Part shown: positions 55,421 through 64,000 of the stretch, piece after piece
Layout of the letters: every line of letters begins with the position of its first letter
Position numbering within the stretch: the first letter of the stretch is position 1
DNA from: Symbiodinium natans
Lineage: Eukaryota; Sar; Dinophyceae; Suessiales; Symbiodiniaceae
Reading direction: 5' to 3'
Assembly (NCBI GenBank): GCA_905221605.1
Contig: CAJNDS010001125.1
Location: 402,606 to 466,605 of the forward strand
Length of the DNA: 64,000 bases
Translations under genes and position numbers: made by a program
The notes under the pieces: generated by a model
Databases searched by the model: none
The model's input: only the letters and a program-made list of their open reading frames with translations
What the model was told of the DNA's origin: nothing

Positions 55421-55573
55421 CCTAAACCCTGAGCCCTAAGCCCTAAGCCCTAAACCCTAAACCCGAAACCCTAAACCTAAACCCTAAACCCTAAACCCTA
55501 AACCCTAAACCCTAAACCCGAAACCCGAAACCCTAAACCCTAAACCCTAAACCCCTAAACCCCCCTAAACCCT
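55421..55573. repeat. Telomere-like block (CCCTAAA, CCCTAAG, CCCGAAA)
   Basis: About twenty units. Confidence 0.96.
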
Positions 55574-55653
55574 ATACTATCGCTGGGCCTTGAAGCGTGC
55601 ACCCCGCAGGCCGATCCTTTGAGAGATGTCTTCGGATGTGAGAATGAAGAAAC

Positions 55654-55772
55654 TGGGTTTAGGGTTTAGGGCTTGGGGTTCAGGGTTTAGGGTTTAGGGT
55701 TCAGGGTTTAGGGTTGAGGGTTCAGGGTTTAGGGTTTAGGGTTCAGGGTTTAGGGTTTAGGGGTTTGGGGTT
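55654..55772. repeat. Telomere-like block (TTTAGGG and TTCAGGG)
   Basis: About sixteen G-strand units with regular TTCAGGG interspersion. Confidence 0.95.
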
Positions 55773-55957
55773 TTGGGCGGATCTGACTGCTAGACATGGG
55801 AATGTCTAAGGCTCTGAGGGAAGTTAAGAAGTTGCATGGGCCCTTGATATGGTGCCTTACTTCCTTTCAAGCGTTCGGATTCTGAAGTATGGGCCAACTG
55901 GGGTGTGGTGGGTACATAGGGGGTATATAAGGTTCCACACCAAGGGACCATGTAATT

Positions 55958-56049
55958 TAGGGTTTAGGGTTTAGGGTTTAGGGTTTAGGGTTTAGGGTTT
56001 AGGGTTTAGGGTTTAGGGTTTAGGGTTTAGGGTTTAGGGTTTAGGGTTA
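55958..56049. repeat. Telomere-like block (TTTAGGG), perfect
   Basis: Thirteen regular units. Confidence 0.97.
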
Positions 56050-56727
56050 AGAGGAAAAAGTTTTCTTCCCATACTTGGGAATGGATTCTCTCTTTAGAAC
56101 GAATACAAGAGTCAGAATAAATTACAAATGATATTCCCTTATGCTCCCTTTATAGTTATACTAGAAGAACCCCCCCCCCCCCTTCCCCCCCAAAACAAAA
56201 CCTATTCTAATTATTCAAGCCCCTACATTACATGCCCCTGGACGACCTGCAGTGGAGGTTGGGCACGCAAGACACGCGACGCCGAACGTGGTCCTCCAAG
56301 ACCGACGGAGGATGACATTTAAGGTTTAGGGTGTAGGTTCACCTCGTTTGTAGAGATTTCCCGCGTTGGTTTCAAGAGACTTTTGTAGAGATGTGCGTAG
56401 AGAGAGATTTTGTAGAGAGTATTGTGGAGATTCCGGATGTCGTTGGAACTACGGACGTTCAAGTTCACCCGTTCCAGCGTTGGCAGCCTAAACCAAAGGC
56501 TAATCCTGAACATAAATATAGGGGGTCGGAATAAATGGTGACATCTCTAAATTAGGGTCCCTTTTCGGGTTGGTCGTAAAAGGCGGCCCCGAGTATTTAG
56601 GGTACCCAGAAAGGACCATGATTTTGAGAACTGACCAAATACTCGTACTCCGAACGCCTTGTCCAGACACCTTGGACCCGAAACCCCAAAACCCTCTAAG
56701 CCACAAACTCCAAACCCCAGAAGCCTA

Positions 56728-56812
56728 AACCCTAAACCGTAAACCGTAAACCCTAAACCCTAAACCCTAAACCCTAAACCCTAAACCGTAAACCCTAAAC
56801 CCTAAACCCTAA
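56728..56812. repeat. Telomere-like block (CCCTAAA, CCGTAAA)
   Basis: About twelve units. Confidence 0.96.
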
Positions 56813-56814
56813 GT

Positions 56815-56890
56815 CCAGGAATCTACCGGCTGAATATGGACATGCAGGAGTACATCCAGAAACGCGTGAAGGGCGGCAAGGGCCTCAGGG
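56815..56890 (+). CDS. Micro-exon candidate between telomere-like blocks
   Basis: Reads PGIYRLNMDMQEYIQKRVKG, then GKGLR, directly after CCTAAG. A second short stretch near 57033-57100 reads NWKLLMSDGRRCKGACGRC. Confidence 0.45.
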
Positions 56891-56948
56891 TTTGGGGGGG
56901 CTTGGAAAGGGATTTGGGGTTTAGGGATTTTTGCGATTTTTGGGGTTT

Positions 56949-57023
56949 TCCTAAACCCTAAACCCTAAACCCTGAACCCTAAACCCTAAATCCTAAACCC
57001 TAAACCCTAAAACCCTAAACCCC
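56949..57023. repeat. Telomere-like block (CCCTAAA)
   Basis: About ten units. Confidence 0.96.
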
Positions 57024-57132
57024 TGCGTCCTGAGGTCCCAACTGGAAGCTCCTGATGTCGGACGGCAGGAGGTGCAAAGGCGCTTGCGGGCGTTGCCGTT
57101 TCGGGTCTTCGGGTCTTAGTGTTTCGGGAAGG

Positions 57133-57158
57133 CTTAGGGTTTAGGGTTTAGGGTTTAG
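57133..57158. repeat. Telomere-like run (TTTAGGG)
   Basis: Three to four units. Confidence 0.9.
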
Positions 57159-57407
57159 GGGCTCATGGGAGCCCCCCGGCCCAAAACCCTCGACCCTTGC
57201 AGGCACTCCCCCCCCCCCCCCCCCCCCAAGTACCCTAGACCCCTGAACCCCAAGATATCACTTGCCCACGGCGCCAGGTTTTCGGGGTTGAGCATTGCCG
57301 GAGCCGAGGTAGTCACCCGCATTTTTCTCCTTAATGTTCCAGTTTTCACCGAAGCCCGAAGCCCTAAACCCTACACCCTAAGCCCCTTAGGTTCGGTGTG
57401 CTCTACA

Positions 57408-57488
57408 GGGTAGGGTTTAGGGTTTAGGGTTTAGGTTTTAGGGTTTAGGGTGTAGGGTGTAGGGTGTAGTTTAGGGTTTAGGGTTCAG
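57408..57488. repeat. Telomere-like block (TTTAGGG, TGTAGGG)
   Basis: About eleven units, including a TGTAGGG sub-run. Confidence 0.94.
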
Positions 57489-57511
57489 GGGAGTGCCATG
57501 GCAAAAGGTAT

Positions 57512-57600
57512 AAAGGGTACCCTGTGCAAAACGTGGCCAGGCGACGTCGGCTACACCTCGAACACCTTCAACGCCTACCGCATGACGGGCGCCCTGGCTA
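57512..57600 (+). CDS. Micro-exon candidate
   Basis: Reads KGTLCKTWPGDVGYTSNTFN, then AYRMTGALAR with GTCTCC following. Protein-like and extracellular in character. Confidence 0.45.
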
Positions 57601-57842
57601 GGTCTCCACCCCGAAGGGGCCTGAGGGTCCTGAAACATCCTGGTTGAGGGTTTGGGGTTTGGGGTTTCGGATTTTGGGTTCCGTGTGCCAACCTTCCTTG
57701 ACCCTGATCGCTGAACCCTCATGAAATGCTGGGCCCTCCTTTCCCAAGCTTTTTGTGAGAGGCGAGGGGGGGGGGGGGGGCAAGTGTATTTTGAAGGCCA
57801 GGTGCCGGCCCCATCCGAAAGCGTTACGCCTCCGAAAGAAAA

Positions 57843-57903
57843 CAACCCTAAACCCTAAACCCTAAACCCTAAACCCTAAACCCCAAACCCTAAACCCCTA
57901 AAC
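57843..57903. repeat. Telomere-like block (CCCTAAA)
   Basis: Eight to nine units. Confidence 0.95.
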
Positions 57904-58105
57904 AGTTTAAACAACTGGTGAACTGGTGAAGCGGGGCTTTCTAGGAGGTGCTGTGAGGTACTTTAGCCAAAGCCCAAGTTTCAGGTTTGGTGCCTTGGTT
58001 TCGGGGTTTACAAAGCAAGTGTGCTCAGCCAAGGTGCCAACGTGCAGCAATGTGCGGACTACTGCTCCTCCATACGCACCCGAAGCTCTGCTGATGTCGC
58101 CACCA

Positions 58106-58150
58106 GGGTTTAGGGTTTAGGGTTTGGGGTTTAGGGTTTGGGGCTTAGGG
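58106..58150. repeat. Telomere-like run (TTTAGGG, TTTGGGG)
   Basis: Six units. Confidence 0.92.
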
Positions 58151-58389
58151 GCCCGCAGGCCTAAGCCTTAAACCCCGAACCCCGAGCGAATAAGATGCCC
58201 CAAGGTTGGGGAGCCTAAGAAGGGGGATCGAACATGAGGGTCACGAAAGCGGTTCTAAGAACAGCCTGAAAGGTGCGCGCCTAGCGCGCCTAAACTCTGC
58301 AGTGCCGGAGGGAGGGTTCGAAACTGATCCCTTTCAAGGCAACCCCTTTGAAAACAGGATTCCTTACAAGGACCTTCTGATTTTCGGAC

Positions 58390-58694
58390 CCTAAAAGCCT
58401 TAAAGCCCTAAACCAGAGAACCCTAAAGCCTAAACCCTAAGCCCTAAGCCCTAAGCCCTAAGCCCTAAACCCTAAACCCTAAACCCGAACTCCTAAATCC
58501 TAAACCCTAAACCCTAAACCCTAAACCCTAAACCCTAAACCCTAAACCCTAAACCCTAAACCCTAAACCCTAAACCCTAAACCCTAAACCTAAACCCTAA
58601 GCCCTAAACCCTAAACCCTAAACCCTGAACTCAAACCCTAAACCCTAAACCCTAAACCCCAAACCCTAAACCCTAAACCCCCAAACCCTAAACC
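58390..58694. repeat. Long telomere-like block (CCCTAAA, CCCTAAG)
   Basis: About forty units, with a homogeneous CCCTAAG sub-run near 58436-58465. Confidence 0.97.
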
Positions 58695-58699
58695 GAAGC

Positions 58700-58800
58700 A
58701 ACCCAGACGGCCCTGGGGGCAACTGCACGAACTTCGGGCTCCTCTTCGAGGCAAGCTGGACCTACGAGGTCCGCTGCGCCCCTGGGCTTCAATGGTTTCG
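58700..58800 (+). CDS. Micro-exon candidate between telomere-like blocks
   Basis: Reads NPDGPGGNCTNFGLLFEASW, then TYEVRCAPGLQWF. Two Cys, an N-C-T sequon and aromatic residues suggest an extracellular module. Confidence 0.5.
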
Positions 58801-58807
58801 TTTTCGA

Positions 58808-58900
58808 AGCCCTAAACCCTAAACCCTAAAACCCTAAACCCTAAACCCTAAACCCTAAACCCTAAACCCTAAACCCTCAACCCTAAACCTAAACCCTATA
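58808..58900. repeat. Telomere-like block (CCCTAAA)
   Basis: About thirteen units. Confidence 0.96.
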
Positions 58901-59017
58901 CCCTCTCTAGCCGTTTAAGGTGATAAGGGCTGCAGCTCCAGGGAGTCCAGGGATAGGGCAGCTCTTCGCCGCTGTTGGGGGCGACGTTCATGCTTGAGGG
59001 TGATGGCGTCTCAACCC

Positions 59018-59155
59018 CTAACCCTAAACCATCCAAAACCCAAAACCCTAAACCGCCTAAACCCTAAACCCTGAACCCTGAACCCTGAACCCTGAACCCT
59101 GAACCCTGAACCCTGACCCTGAACCCGGAACCCTGAACCCTAAACCCTAAACCCT
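59018..59155. repeat. Telomere-like block with (CCCTGAA) sub-run
   Basis: About eighteen units; seven or more consecutive CCCTGAA. Confidence 0.95.
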
Positions 59156-59188
59156 CAACTCCAAGCCCAACGCCCTGACACCTACAGG

Positions 59189-59275
59189 TTACGTTCAACA
59201 ACAATGTTGGCAACGTGCCGGAGACCAAAGCGGAGGGCTTCGACAACTGCAGCTCGTTGGAACTGGGGTTCTGTA
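59189..59275 (+). CDS. Micro-exon candidate
   Basis: Entered after CCTACAG, it reads VTFNNNVGNVPETKAEGFDN, then CSSLELGFCR up to GGTGGC. Two Cys. Confidence 0.5.
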
Positions 59276-59304
59276 GGGTGGCAAAAGGTACCTAATTTCT
59301 CTCT

Positions 59305-59520
59305 AGTTCCCTGTGAAGTGGGTTCACTTTGCACTTGTTGGGATACGATAATCCCCTATAGAACTGAGCTAGTTCCCTGTGAAGTGGGTTCACTTTGCAC
59401 TTCTTGGGATACTATAATCATATAATCCCCTATAGAACTGAAAGTGTACACTTTGTTTGGGGCTTATGAACTCAGCAGCTAAGAAGGTCAAGCCCCCTCA
59501 GTCTTCGTAGGATTATTTTT
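59305..59520. repeat. 66-bp tandem duplication within a larger dispersed element
   Basis: AGTTCCCTGTGAAGTGGGTT starts at 59305 and again at 59371. The downstream part (GAACTGAAAGTGTACACTTT, then GGGGCTT and GAACTCAGCAGCTAAG) has a relative at 61800-61925. Confidence 0.85.
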
Positions 59521-59553
59521 TCAGGTATGTTACCCCAGCAATGGCGCCCAGAT

Positions 59554-59639
59554 AACCCTAAGCCCTAAACCCTAAGCCCTAAACCCTAAACCCTAAACCC
59601 TAAACCCTAAACCCTAAGCCCTAAACCCTAAACCCTAAT
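59554..59639. repeat. Telomere-like block (CCCTAAA, CCCTAAG)
   Basis: About twelve units. Confidence 0.96.
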
Positions 59640-59755
59640 TTAGGGTTCTCAATCCGCCTTTGAGCCCCTCTCTGCGCGATGTCTTGGTACCGAGGTGAAC
59701 CGGAGGTCGCGAGCTCAGCTGCCCCAGATCCTGTTGGCAGGTGCTGGGTACTATA

Positions 59756-59808
59756 GGGGTTTAGGGTTTAGGATTTAGGGTTTAGGGTTTAGGGTTTAGG
59801 GTTTAGGT
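59756..59808. repeat. Telomere-like block (TTTAGGG)
   Basis: Seven units. Confidence 0.95.
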
Positions 59809-59924
59809 ATCATTCTTAAGAGGCAACCTTTAGCTGTGCTTAAAGTTTAGCTCTAGTTTGGCATTCGGGAACTAGAAGCCTGGAAGCCCCAGTCTCGAGT
59901 TCGTGCATTTGAGGTTCAGGGTTT

Positions 59925-59990
59925 GAGGTTTGAGGTTTAGGGTTTAGGGTTTAGGGTTTAGGGTTCAGAGGGAGGGTTTAAGGTTTAGGG
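59925..59990. repeat. Telomere-like block (TTTAGGG, degenerate)
   Basis: About nine units. Confidence 0.93.
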
Positions 59991-59997
59991 CTTTTGG

Positions 59998-60080
59998 TAT
60001 TTGCTGCTCTCCTGCCACAAGGTGGACGACTGGCGTGGCCGCTATTGGATCGTCTTCGAGCTCACAAGGCAGGGGCAGTG
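59998..60080 (+). CDS. Micro-exon candidate
   Basis: Reads LLSCHKVDDWRGRYWIVFEL, then TRQGQW. Good composition; borders unclear. Confidence 0.45.
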
Positions 60081-60162
60081 GAGAGGTTTAAAGGGATTCC
60101 GAGCCCAATGATAGCTGCACTCATATGCCCCCCTTAAGTCCCCTAAGCAGGTGATAAGTACA

Positions 60163-60192
60163 GTTTAGGGTTTAGGGTTTAGGGTTTAGGGT
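60163..60192. repeat. Telomere-like run (TTTAGGG)
   Basis: Four units. Confidence 0.93.
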
Positions 60193-60288
60193 CCCCTCAA
60201 GTACCCTTGAACCTCCAAGTTGGGTCTCCGATGTGTCCAGAGCAGTGGAGTTCCGGTTCGCCGGTTCGGACCCAGCCGGCCTTTTTTT

Positions 60289-60412
60289 AACCCTAAACCC
60301 TAAACCCTAAACCCTAAACCCCAAACCCTAAACCCTAAACCCTAAACCCTAAACCCTAAACCCTAAACCCTAAACCCTGGACCCTAGACCCTAGACCCTA
60401 GACCCTAGACCA
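60289..60412. repeat. Telomere-like block (CCCTAAA then CCCTAGA)
   Basis: About seventeen units ending in a CCCTAGA sub-run. Confidence 0.96.
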
Positions 60413-60513
60413 CACACCCTAAGCCCCTAAAACCCTACCTTCCGTGCCAGGCAAGCCCCACACTCGCCACCTCCAAGTGGCATCTACCCCGGAGGTACGG
60501 GCCTTTAAAGCAC

Positions 60514-60672
60514 ATACTGAAATTTTAGGGTTCTTAAGGGGGGAGGTTCAAGGGGGGTAGGTGCCTTGGGAACCTTGGGGAAGCTTGGGGAGCTTTAGGG
60601 AGGGGGAGTTTTAGGGAACCTTGGGTTACCTACCCCCTTGAACCCCCCTCCCTTCAGAACCCTATACTGAAA
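60514..60672. mobile_element. MITE with about 36-bp inverted repeats and a 9-bp target duplication
   Basis: ATACTGAAA occurs directly outside both ends (60514-60522 and 60664-60672). Inside, AGGGTTCTTAAGGGGGGAGG..CAAGGGGGGTAGGT is mirrored by ACCTACCCCCTTGAACCCCC..CTTCAGAACCCT. The middle (GGGAACCTTGGG) is also self-complementary. The core is 141 bp. Confidence 0.85.
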
Positions 60673-60711
60673 GTATTGAGGGAGTTGTCAGGGATGTGTA
60701 AGGACCGTAAG

Positions 60712-60738
60712 AGGGTTTAGGGTTTTAGGTTTAGGGTT
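60712..60738. repeat. Telomere-like run (TTTAGGG)
   Basis: Three to four units between two inverted-repeat elements. Confidence 0.88.
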
Positions 60739-60745
60739 ATAGGGG

Positions 60746-60852
60746 CTACTTAGAAGCTCTTTTGACTTAGTAAGTCTACTTAGTATCCCCCTAGAATCCC
60801 TACAACCCACCATACTAACCCTACTTACTCAGTTAAAACAGCTTCCAAGTAG
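60746..60852 (+). mobile_element. 107-bp element with about 30-bp imperfect inverted repeats
   Basis: Left CTACTTAGAAGCTCTTTTGA followed by CTTAGTAAGT; right ACTTACTCAG followed by TTAAAACAGCTTCCAAGTAG; about 26 of 30 positions are complementary. GTAAGT lies in the left arm, and TACTAAC then CTTACTCAG lie just before and in the right arm, so the inner 60 bp has intron-like signals. Confidence 0.7.
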
Positions 60853-60958
60853 TGGGAGGAATCGCAAGAATTGGCAAATGGCCGAAAGCAGTGCGATGGG
60901 CCTTTCCGAGCGCGAGCTGTCTCCTGCTCGAACCTGTAAGCTCCTCGACAAGAAACCC

Positions 60959-60988
60959 TTTAGGGTTTAGGGTTTAGGGTTTAGGGTT
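60959..60988. repeat. Telomere-like run (TTTAGGG)
   Basis: Four units abutting the MITE-like element. Confidence 0.93.
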
Positions 60989-61088
60989 TTTACGAAAAGT
61001 CGGGGACCCCTAAGAATAGACGCCCCAAATAGTAGGATTTCTTTTGTAAGCACCCCAATAAGGTACCCCGAATTGCGGAAACCCCACA
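60984..61088. mobile_element. MITE-like element, family member
   Basis: Left TTTTTACGAAAAGTCGGGGA; right ACCCCGAATTGCGGAAACCC; internal CACCCCAATAAGGTACCCC. Confidence 0.65.
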
Positions 61089-61149
61089 TGGACTTTGAGG
61101 GTTCAGGGGACTTGAATCCTGTAAGACTCTAAGCCATCCCAGGCGTTGG

Positions 61150-61440
61150 TAACCCTAAACCCTAAACCCTAAACCCTAAACCCTAAACCCTAAACCCTAA
61201 ACCCTAAACCCTAAACCCTAAACCCTAAACCCTAAACCCTAAACCCTAAACCCTAAAACCTAAACCCAAAAACCTAAACCCTAAACCCTAAACCCTAAAC
61301 CCTAAACCCTAAACCCTAAACCCTAAACCTAAACCCTAAACCCTAAACCCTAAACCCTAAACCCTAAACCCTATACCCTATACCCTAAACCGTAAACCTA
61401 AACCCTAAACCCTAAACCCTAAACCCTAAACCCTAAACCA
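61150..61440. repeat. Long telomere-like block (CCCTAAA)
   Basis: About forty units, mostly perfect, the cleanest long array in the window. Confidence 0.98.
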
Positions 61441-61595
61441 CATTGTCCTTATCAAACCTATTCGCCGGCAGGCCGTGGCGTGCTTGCTCGAGCTGCTTGG
61501 CTGCAGCAGCCGCAGCCCTCCCACCCCTTCTCCAGTCGCACGCTTTTCCGTGGCAGCATGGGCACTTGTGTGGTTCTTCCTGATGTTGGGGTTTC
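61441..61595 (+). CDS. Candidate exon with a membrane segment
   Basis: Directly after the repeat: HIVLIKPIRRQAVACLLELL, GCSSRSPPTPSPVARFSVAA and WALVWFFLMLGFR. The hydrophobic end could be a transmembrane helix. Confidence 0.4.
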
Positions 61596-61597
61596 GT

Positions 61598-61672
61598 GCC
61601 CTAAACCCTAAACCCTAAACCCTGAACCCTGAACCCTGAACCCTAAACCCTAAACCCTGAACCCTGAACCCT
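61598..61672. repeat. Telomere-like block (CCCTAAA and CCCTGAA)
   Basis: About ten units. Confidence 0.95.
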
Positions 61673-61799
61673 GGCTTTAAGGCCGTACAGGGATTCTGGG
61701 GGCTTGCCGAAAGCCCTGCAGTCCAAGTGGGCAGCGGGTGGGTGGGTTTCAATTCGGGTCCGGGTTCTCAGGTGCCGATAAAGGGACCCTTATTCTTAG

Positions 61800-61930
61800 T
61801 AGCTGAATGAGTACACTTTACACTTTTTGGGACAGACTCTAGACCTGAAAGTGTAGTCTTTTTTTTTTTTGGCGGGGGGGGCTTCTGAACTCAGCAACTA
61901 AGTAATTACTTGAAGCCCCCTTCTGCAAAT
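61800..61930. repeat. Diverged copy of the element at 59305-59520
   Basis: Shares CACTTT..TTGGGA, GACCTGAAAGTGTA, GGGGCTTCTGAACTCAGCAA and CTAAG, then AAGCCCCC. The GGGGGCTT/AAGCCCCC ends are complementary. Confidence 0.7.
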
Positions 61931-62039
61931 CCATGTGGTCACTTTTGTAACAGAGAATGTCCCTTTTGGGTTCTTAGTTTCAGGCGGCCCCTCTTTATTC
62001 AAAGGGACCATCGTTTAGAGACACGCGCTCGGAAGGTAT

Positions 62040-62105
62040 GGAACCTGTGCCCGCAGGGCAGCAGCTTCAACACCGACTGCAACACTTGGGAGCTTCTAGG
62101 CAGCA
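62040..62105 (+). CDS. Micro-exon candidate
   Basis: Reads WNLCPQGSSFNTDCNTWELL, a Cys-containing extracellular-type stretch, before an AT-rich ATT/ATG microsatellite (62110-62215). Confidence 0.45.
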
Positions 62106-62239
62106 ATATACTTATAATTGTGATGATGATGATTATTATTAGTATTAGCATTATTGCTATTATTATCATTCTTATTTAATGATTATTATTGTGATTATGA
62201 TTCTGGTTACTATTGTAGCCCTTAGCCCTGAGCCCGATA

Positions 62240-62385
62240 AGCCCTGGTTCAGGTCTAAACCCCATATGGCAGTGCTTCCGATGGGCTGCGCACATGACCC
62301 GTGGATGTGCTTCAGAAAAATCACAGGGGTTGCCTCAGCCTTTCATGCCCTGCCTCCCATGCCTCCCCACGTGCTGCCGGACTGA
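62240..62385 (+). CDS. Candidate exon, unidentified
   Basis: Reads KPWFRSKPHMAVLPMGCAHD, then PWMCFRKITGVASAFHALPP, ending HVLPD and TGA. A following stretch after TTCTGCAG (62408-62463) reads ELESRLPGTAAQAADQDV. Confidence 0.4.
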
Positions 62386-62463
62386 GGCACTTTGGGCAAG
62401 TTCTGCAGGCGAGCTTGAATCCAGACTACCGGGCACAGCCGCTCAGGCCGCAGACCAGGACGT

Positions 62464-62520
62464 TGGGTTTAGGGTTTAGGGTTTAGGGTTTAGGGTTTAG
62501 GGTTAGGGTTTAGGGTTTAG
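62464..62520. repeat. Telomere-like block (TTTAGGG)
   Basis: Eight units. Confidence 0.96.
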
Positions 62521-62527
62521 GGGTCGT

Positions 62528-62716
62528 TTGAGCTCTGTTGCCAGTGGCCAGTGGCTCGCCTTCAAGGCACTGTGCATGAGCAGGGTTCGTGACCAGACAT
62601 GTGCAATGCCGGAGGAGAGGGGAATGAACACAGGGGTGTTGCACAAATCGGCTGCATGGGGCATCCATGATTTCAAGTGGCCCCCGGTTACGCCTACACA
62701 AAGGTACCCGATGTAG
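62528..62716 (+). CDS. Candidate exon, unidentified
   Basis: Reads SVASGQWLAFKALCMSRVRD, QTCAMPEERGMNTGVLHKSA and AWGIHDFKWPPVTPTQRYPM, TAG. Confidence 0.4.
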   Translation: MSSVASGQWLAFKALCMSRVRDQTCAMPEERGMNTGVLHKSAAWGIHDFKWPPVTPTQRYPM

Positions 62717-62763
62717 TAGGACACCTAGAGCCCGCAACAGAAGAGCAAATCGAGTGCGAAGAT

Positions 62764-62905
62764 ACCCTAAACCCTAAACCCTAAACCCTAAACCCTAAAC
62801 CCTAAACCCTAAAACCTAAACCCTAAACCCTAAACCCTGAACCCTTAACCCTTAAACCTTAACCCTTAACCCTTAACCCTAAACCCTAAACCCTAAACCC
62901 TAAAC
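62764..62905. repeat. Telomere-like block (CCCTAAA, CCCTTAA)
   Basis: About twenty units with a CCCTTAA sub-run. Confidence 0.96.
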
Positions 62906-63013
62906 CAGTGAGCCTGACTCCAGAGAAGCTGCGCTTCGGCCACCGAGGCGCCCGATGCTGGAGACGATCCGCACCGATGTCGTAAGGGGCCCCTTCGGTT
63001 GCTCGGCAAAGGG

Positions 63014-63062
63014 GGGGTTTAGGGTTTAGGGTTTAGGGTTTAGGGTTTAGGGTTTAGGGTTT
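63014..63062. repeat. Telomere-like block (TTTAGGG)
   Basis: Seven perfect units. Confidence 0.97.
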
Positions 63063-63214
63063 TTCGGAGTTTTGGCGGGTTCCTGAAATGGGAATTTTCT
63101 GTTTTGGGATATTTTCCCGTGTCATACCCAACACGCCCATCTCTTGACACGCAAGGCTATACCTTGCTAACCCCATTCCTGCTTCTTTGTAGGTTTTTTA
63201 TTCGGTGATATACA

Positions 63215-63325
63215 AAACCTAAACCCTAAACCCTAAACCCTAAACCCTAGACCCTAAACCCTAGACCCTAGACCCTAAACCCTAAACCCTAAACCCTGAA
63301 CCCTAAACCCTAAACCCTAAACCCC
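63215..63325. repeat. Telomere-like block (CCCTAAA, CCCTAGA)
   Basis: About sixteen units. Confidence 0.96.
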
Positions 63326-63415
63326 AGCACCTAAACAGGTTCGATCCCTTAATCAAATCATGATTCGGGTCGATCCACGTGCTGCAATGGTTGTGCCGCC
63401 TTAAGGCTTAGTAGA

Positions 63416-63458
63416 GTAGGGTTTAGGGTTTAGGGTTTAGGGTTTAGGGTTTAGGGTT
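63416..63458. repeat. Telomere-like block (TTTAGGG)
   Basis: Six units, followed by a small TTAACCTTT..AAAGGTTAA hairpin at 63462-63507. Confidence 0.95.
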
Positions 63459-63782
63459 CCTTTAACCTTTTTGGGGTAGTATATTCCCCTTATAATCCCA
63501 AAGGTTAATGTAGGTACTGGACAGCTAAGAAGCGGCGTGGGGAGGGAAAGCATGCTACTGCTAAACCGATCCATGTCTTGTTGGATGTGGTGTGTTTGGG
63601 GTCTAGGGGCCCCATAACCTGCCTACACTTGGTAGGCCCCCTGTGGGATCGTCTTCAGGATTTTTTTTCGGAGGGGTTTAAGGGCCATCCTTGAGTATTA
63701 TCTTGGGAGGCTCGGGGGGTATGGCCGGCGTAGTTGTGAGCCCCCCAAAGCCTAGGGTTGCGGCCTGCTATTCTAGAGGTTC

Positions 63783-63878
63783 TAACCCTAAACCCTGAAC
63801 CCAAAAAGCCCTAAACCCTAAACCCTAAACCCTAAACCCTAAACCCTAAACCCTAAACCCTAAACCCTAAACCCTGAA
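63783..63878. repeat. Telomere-like block (CCCTAAA)
   Basis: About thirteen units. Confidence 0.96.
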
Positions 63879-63918
63879 CCCCAAAAACGCCCTATGGCAT
63901 CTTTGTGCCTGGGGTTAC

Positions 63919-64000
63919 AGGTGGGTTGGGCTGCCCTTCAGGCATGGAGGACGCGCGATACTGGAACCCTGAGGACATGAAAACTATCGACCCCGAGGAC
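63919..64000 (+). CDS. Partial exon running off the window
   Basis: After GTTACAG it reads GLGCPSGMEDARYWNPEDMK, then TIDPED to the last base. Acidic and protein-like; consistent with the gene of the 53-64 kb micro-exons continuing to the right. Confidence 0.45.

Noticed and set aside
61150-64000. A chromosome end in the window
   Set aside because: Telomere-like blocks alternate in orientation and are interspersed with exon-like DNA to the last base; no terminal array is present.

Overview
The window looks like nuclear DNA of a dinoflagellate (Symbiodiniaceae- or Polarella-like), although the species cannot be named from sequence alone. The evidence is: plant-type telomere-like repeats (TTTAGGG/CCCTAAA) scattered through the interior; a head-to-tail array of near-identical genes whose product has a signal-peptide-like leader followed by an F-x-G-P motif, as in peridinin-plastid presequences; very short exons with GC- and apparently GA-type splice donors; no convincing gene on the minus strand; and no bacterial features, tRNA or rRNA. 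Gene models below come from reading exons by eye against remembered family patterns and splice phase. Only two gene families are recognised with confidence. LAYOUT. 0.4-3.6 kb: the 3' part of a gene for the scaffold (A/PR65) subunit of protein phosphatase 2A, in about ten small exons. 4-9 kb: unassigned sequence with coding-like stretches near 7.6-8.9 kb. 9.07-11.62 kb: four tandem copies of a 127-codon, probably plastid-targeted gene. 12-18 kb: microsatellites, homopolymers and weak exon candidates. 18.4-20.6 kb: a DUF4246-family gene (Fe(II)/2-oxoglutarate dioxygenase-like) with five or six exons, one apparent frameshift, two introns filled with telomere-like repeat and, directly after the last firm exon, a 172-bp element with perfect terminal inverted repeats that could itself be an intron. 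22-43.6 kb: many short coding-like exons on the plus strand separated by telomere-like blocks, including a coiled-coil gene at 24.1-24.7 kb and a multi-pass membrane protein gene at 28.0-29.2 kb. 43.9-47.2 kb: a gene-free block with an AT-rich nested palindromic satellite followed by a 87-bp satellite. 47.7-52.8 kb: degenerate telomere-like arrays in opposite orientations, minisatellites, pyrimidine/purine tracts and a threefold tandem duplication. 53-64 kb: at least a dozen tiny, often cysteine-rich exons, each isolated in telomere-like repeat, possibly one very intron-rich gene for a secreted or surface protein. MAIN MESSAGE. Telomere-like repeat here is not chromosome-end sequence. In the PP2A-A, DUF4246, coiled-coil and membrane-protein genes it lies inside introns, in both orientations, with coding phase mostly preserved across it. 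Alongside it are several families of short inverted-repeat (MITE-like) elements, one with a clear 9-bp target duplication, and several introns whose first bases repeat the first bases of the next exon. Together these suggest a genome in which introns are being created or enlarged by small mobile elements and telomere-like DNA.
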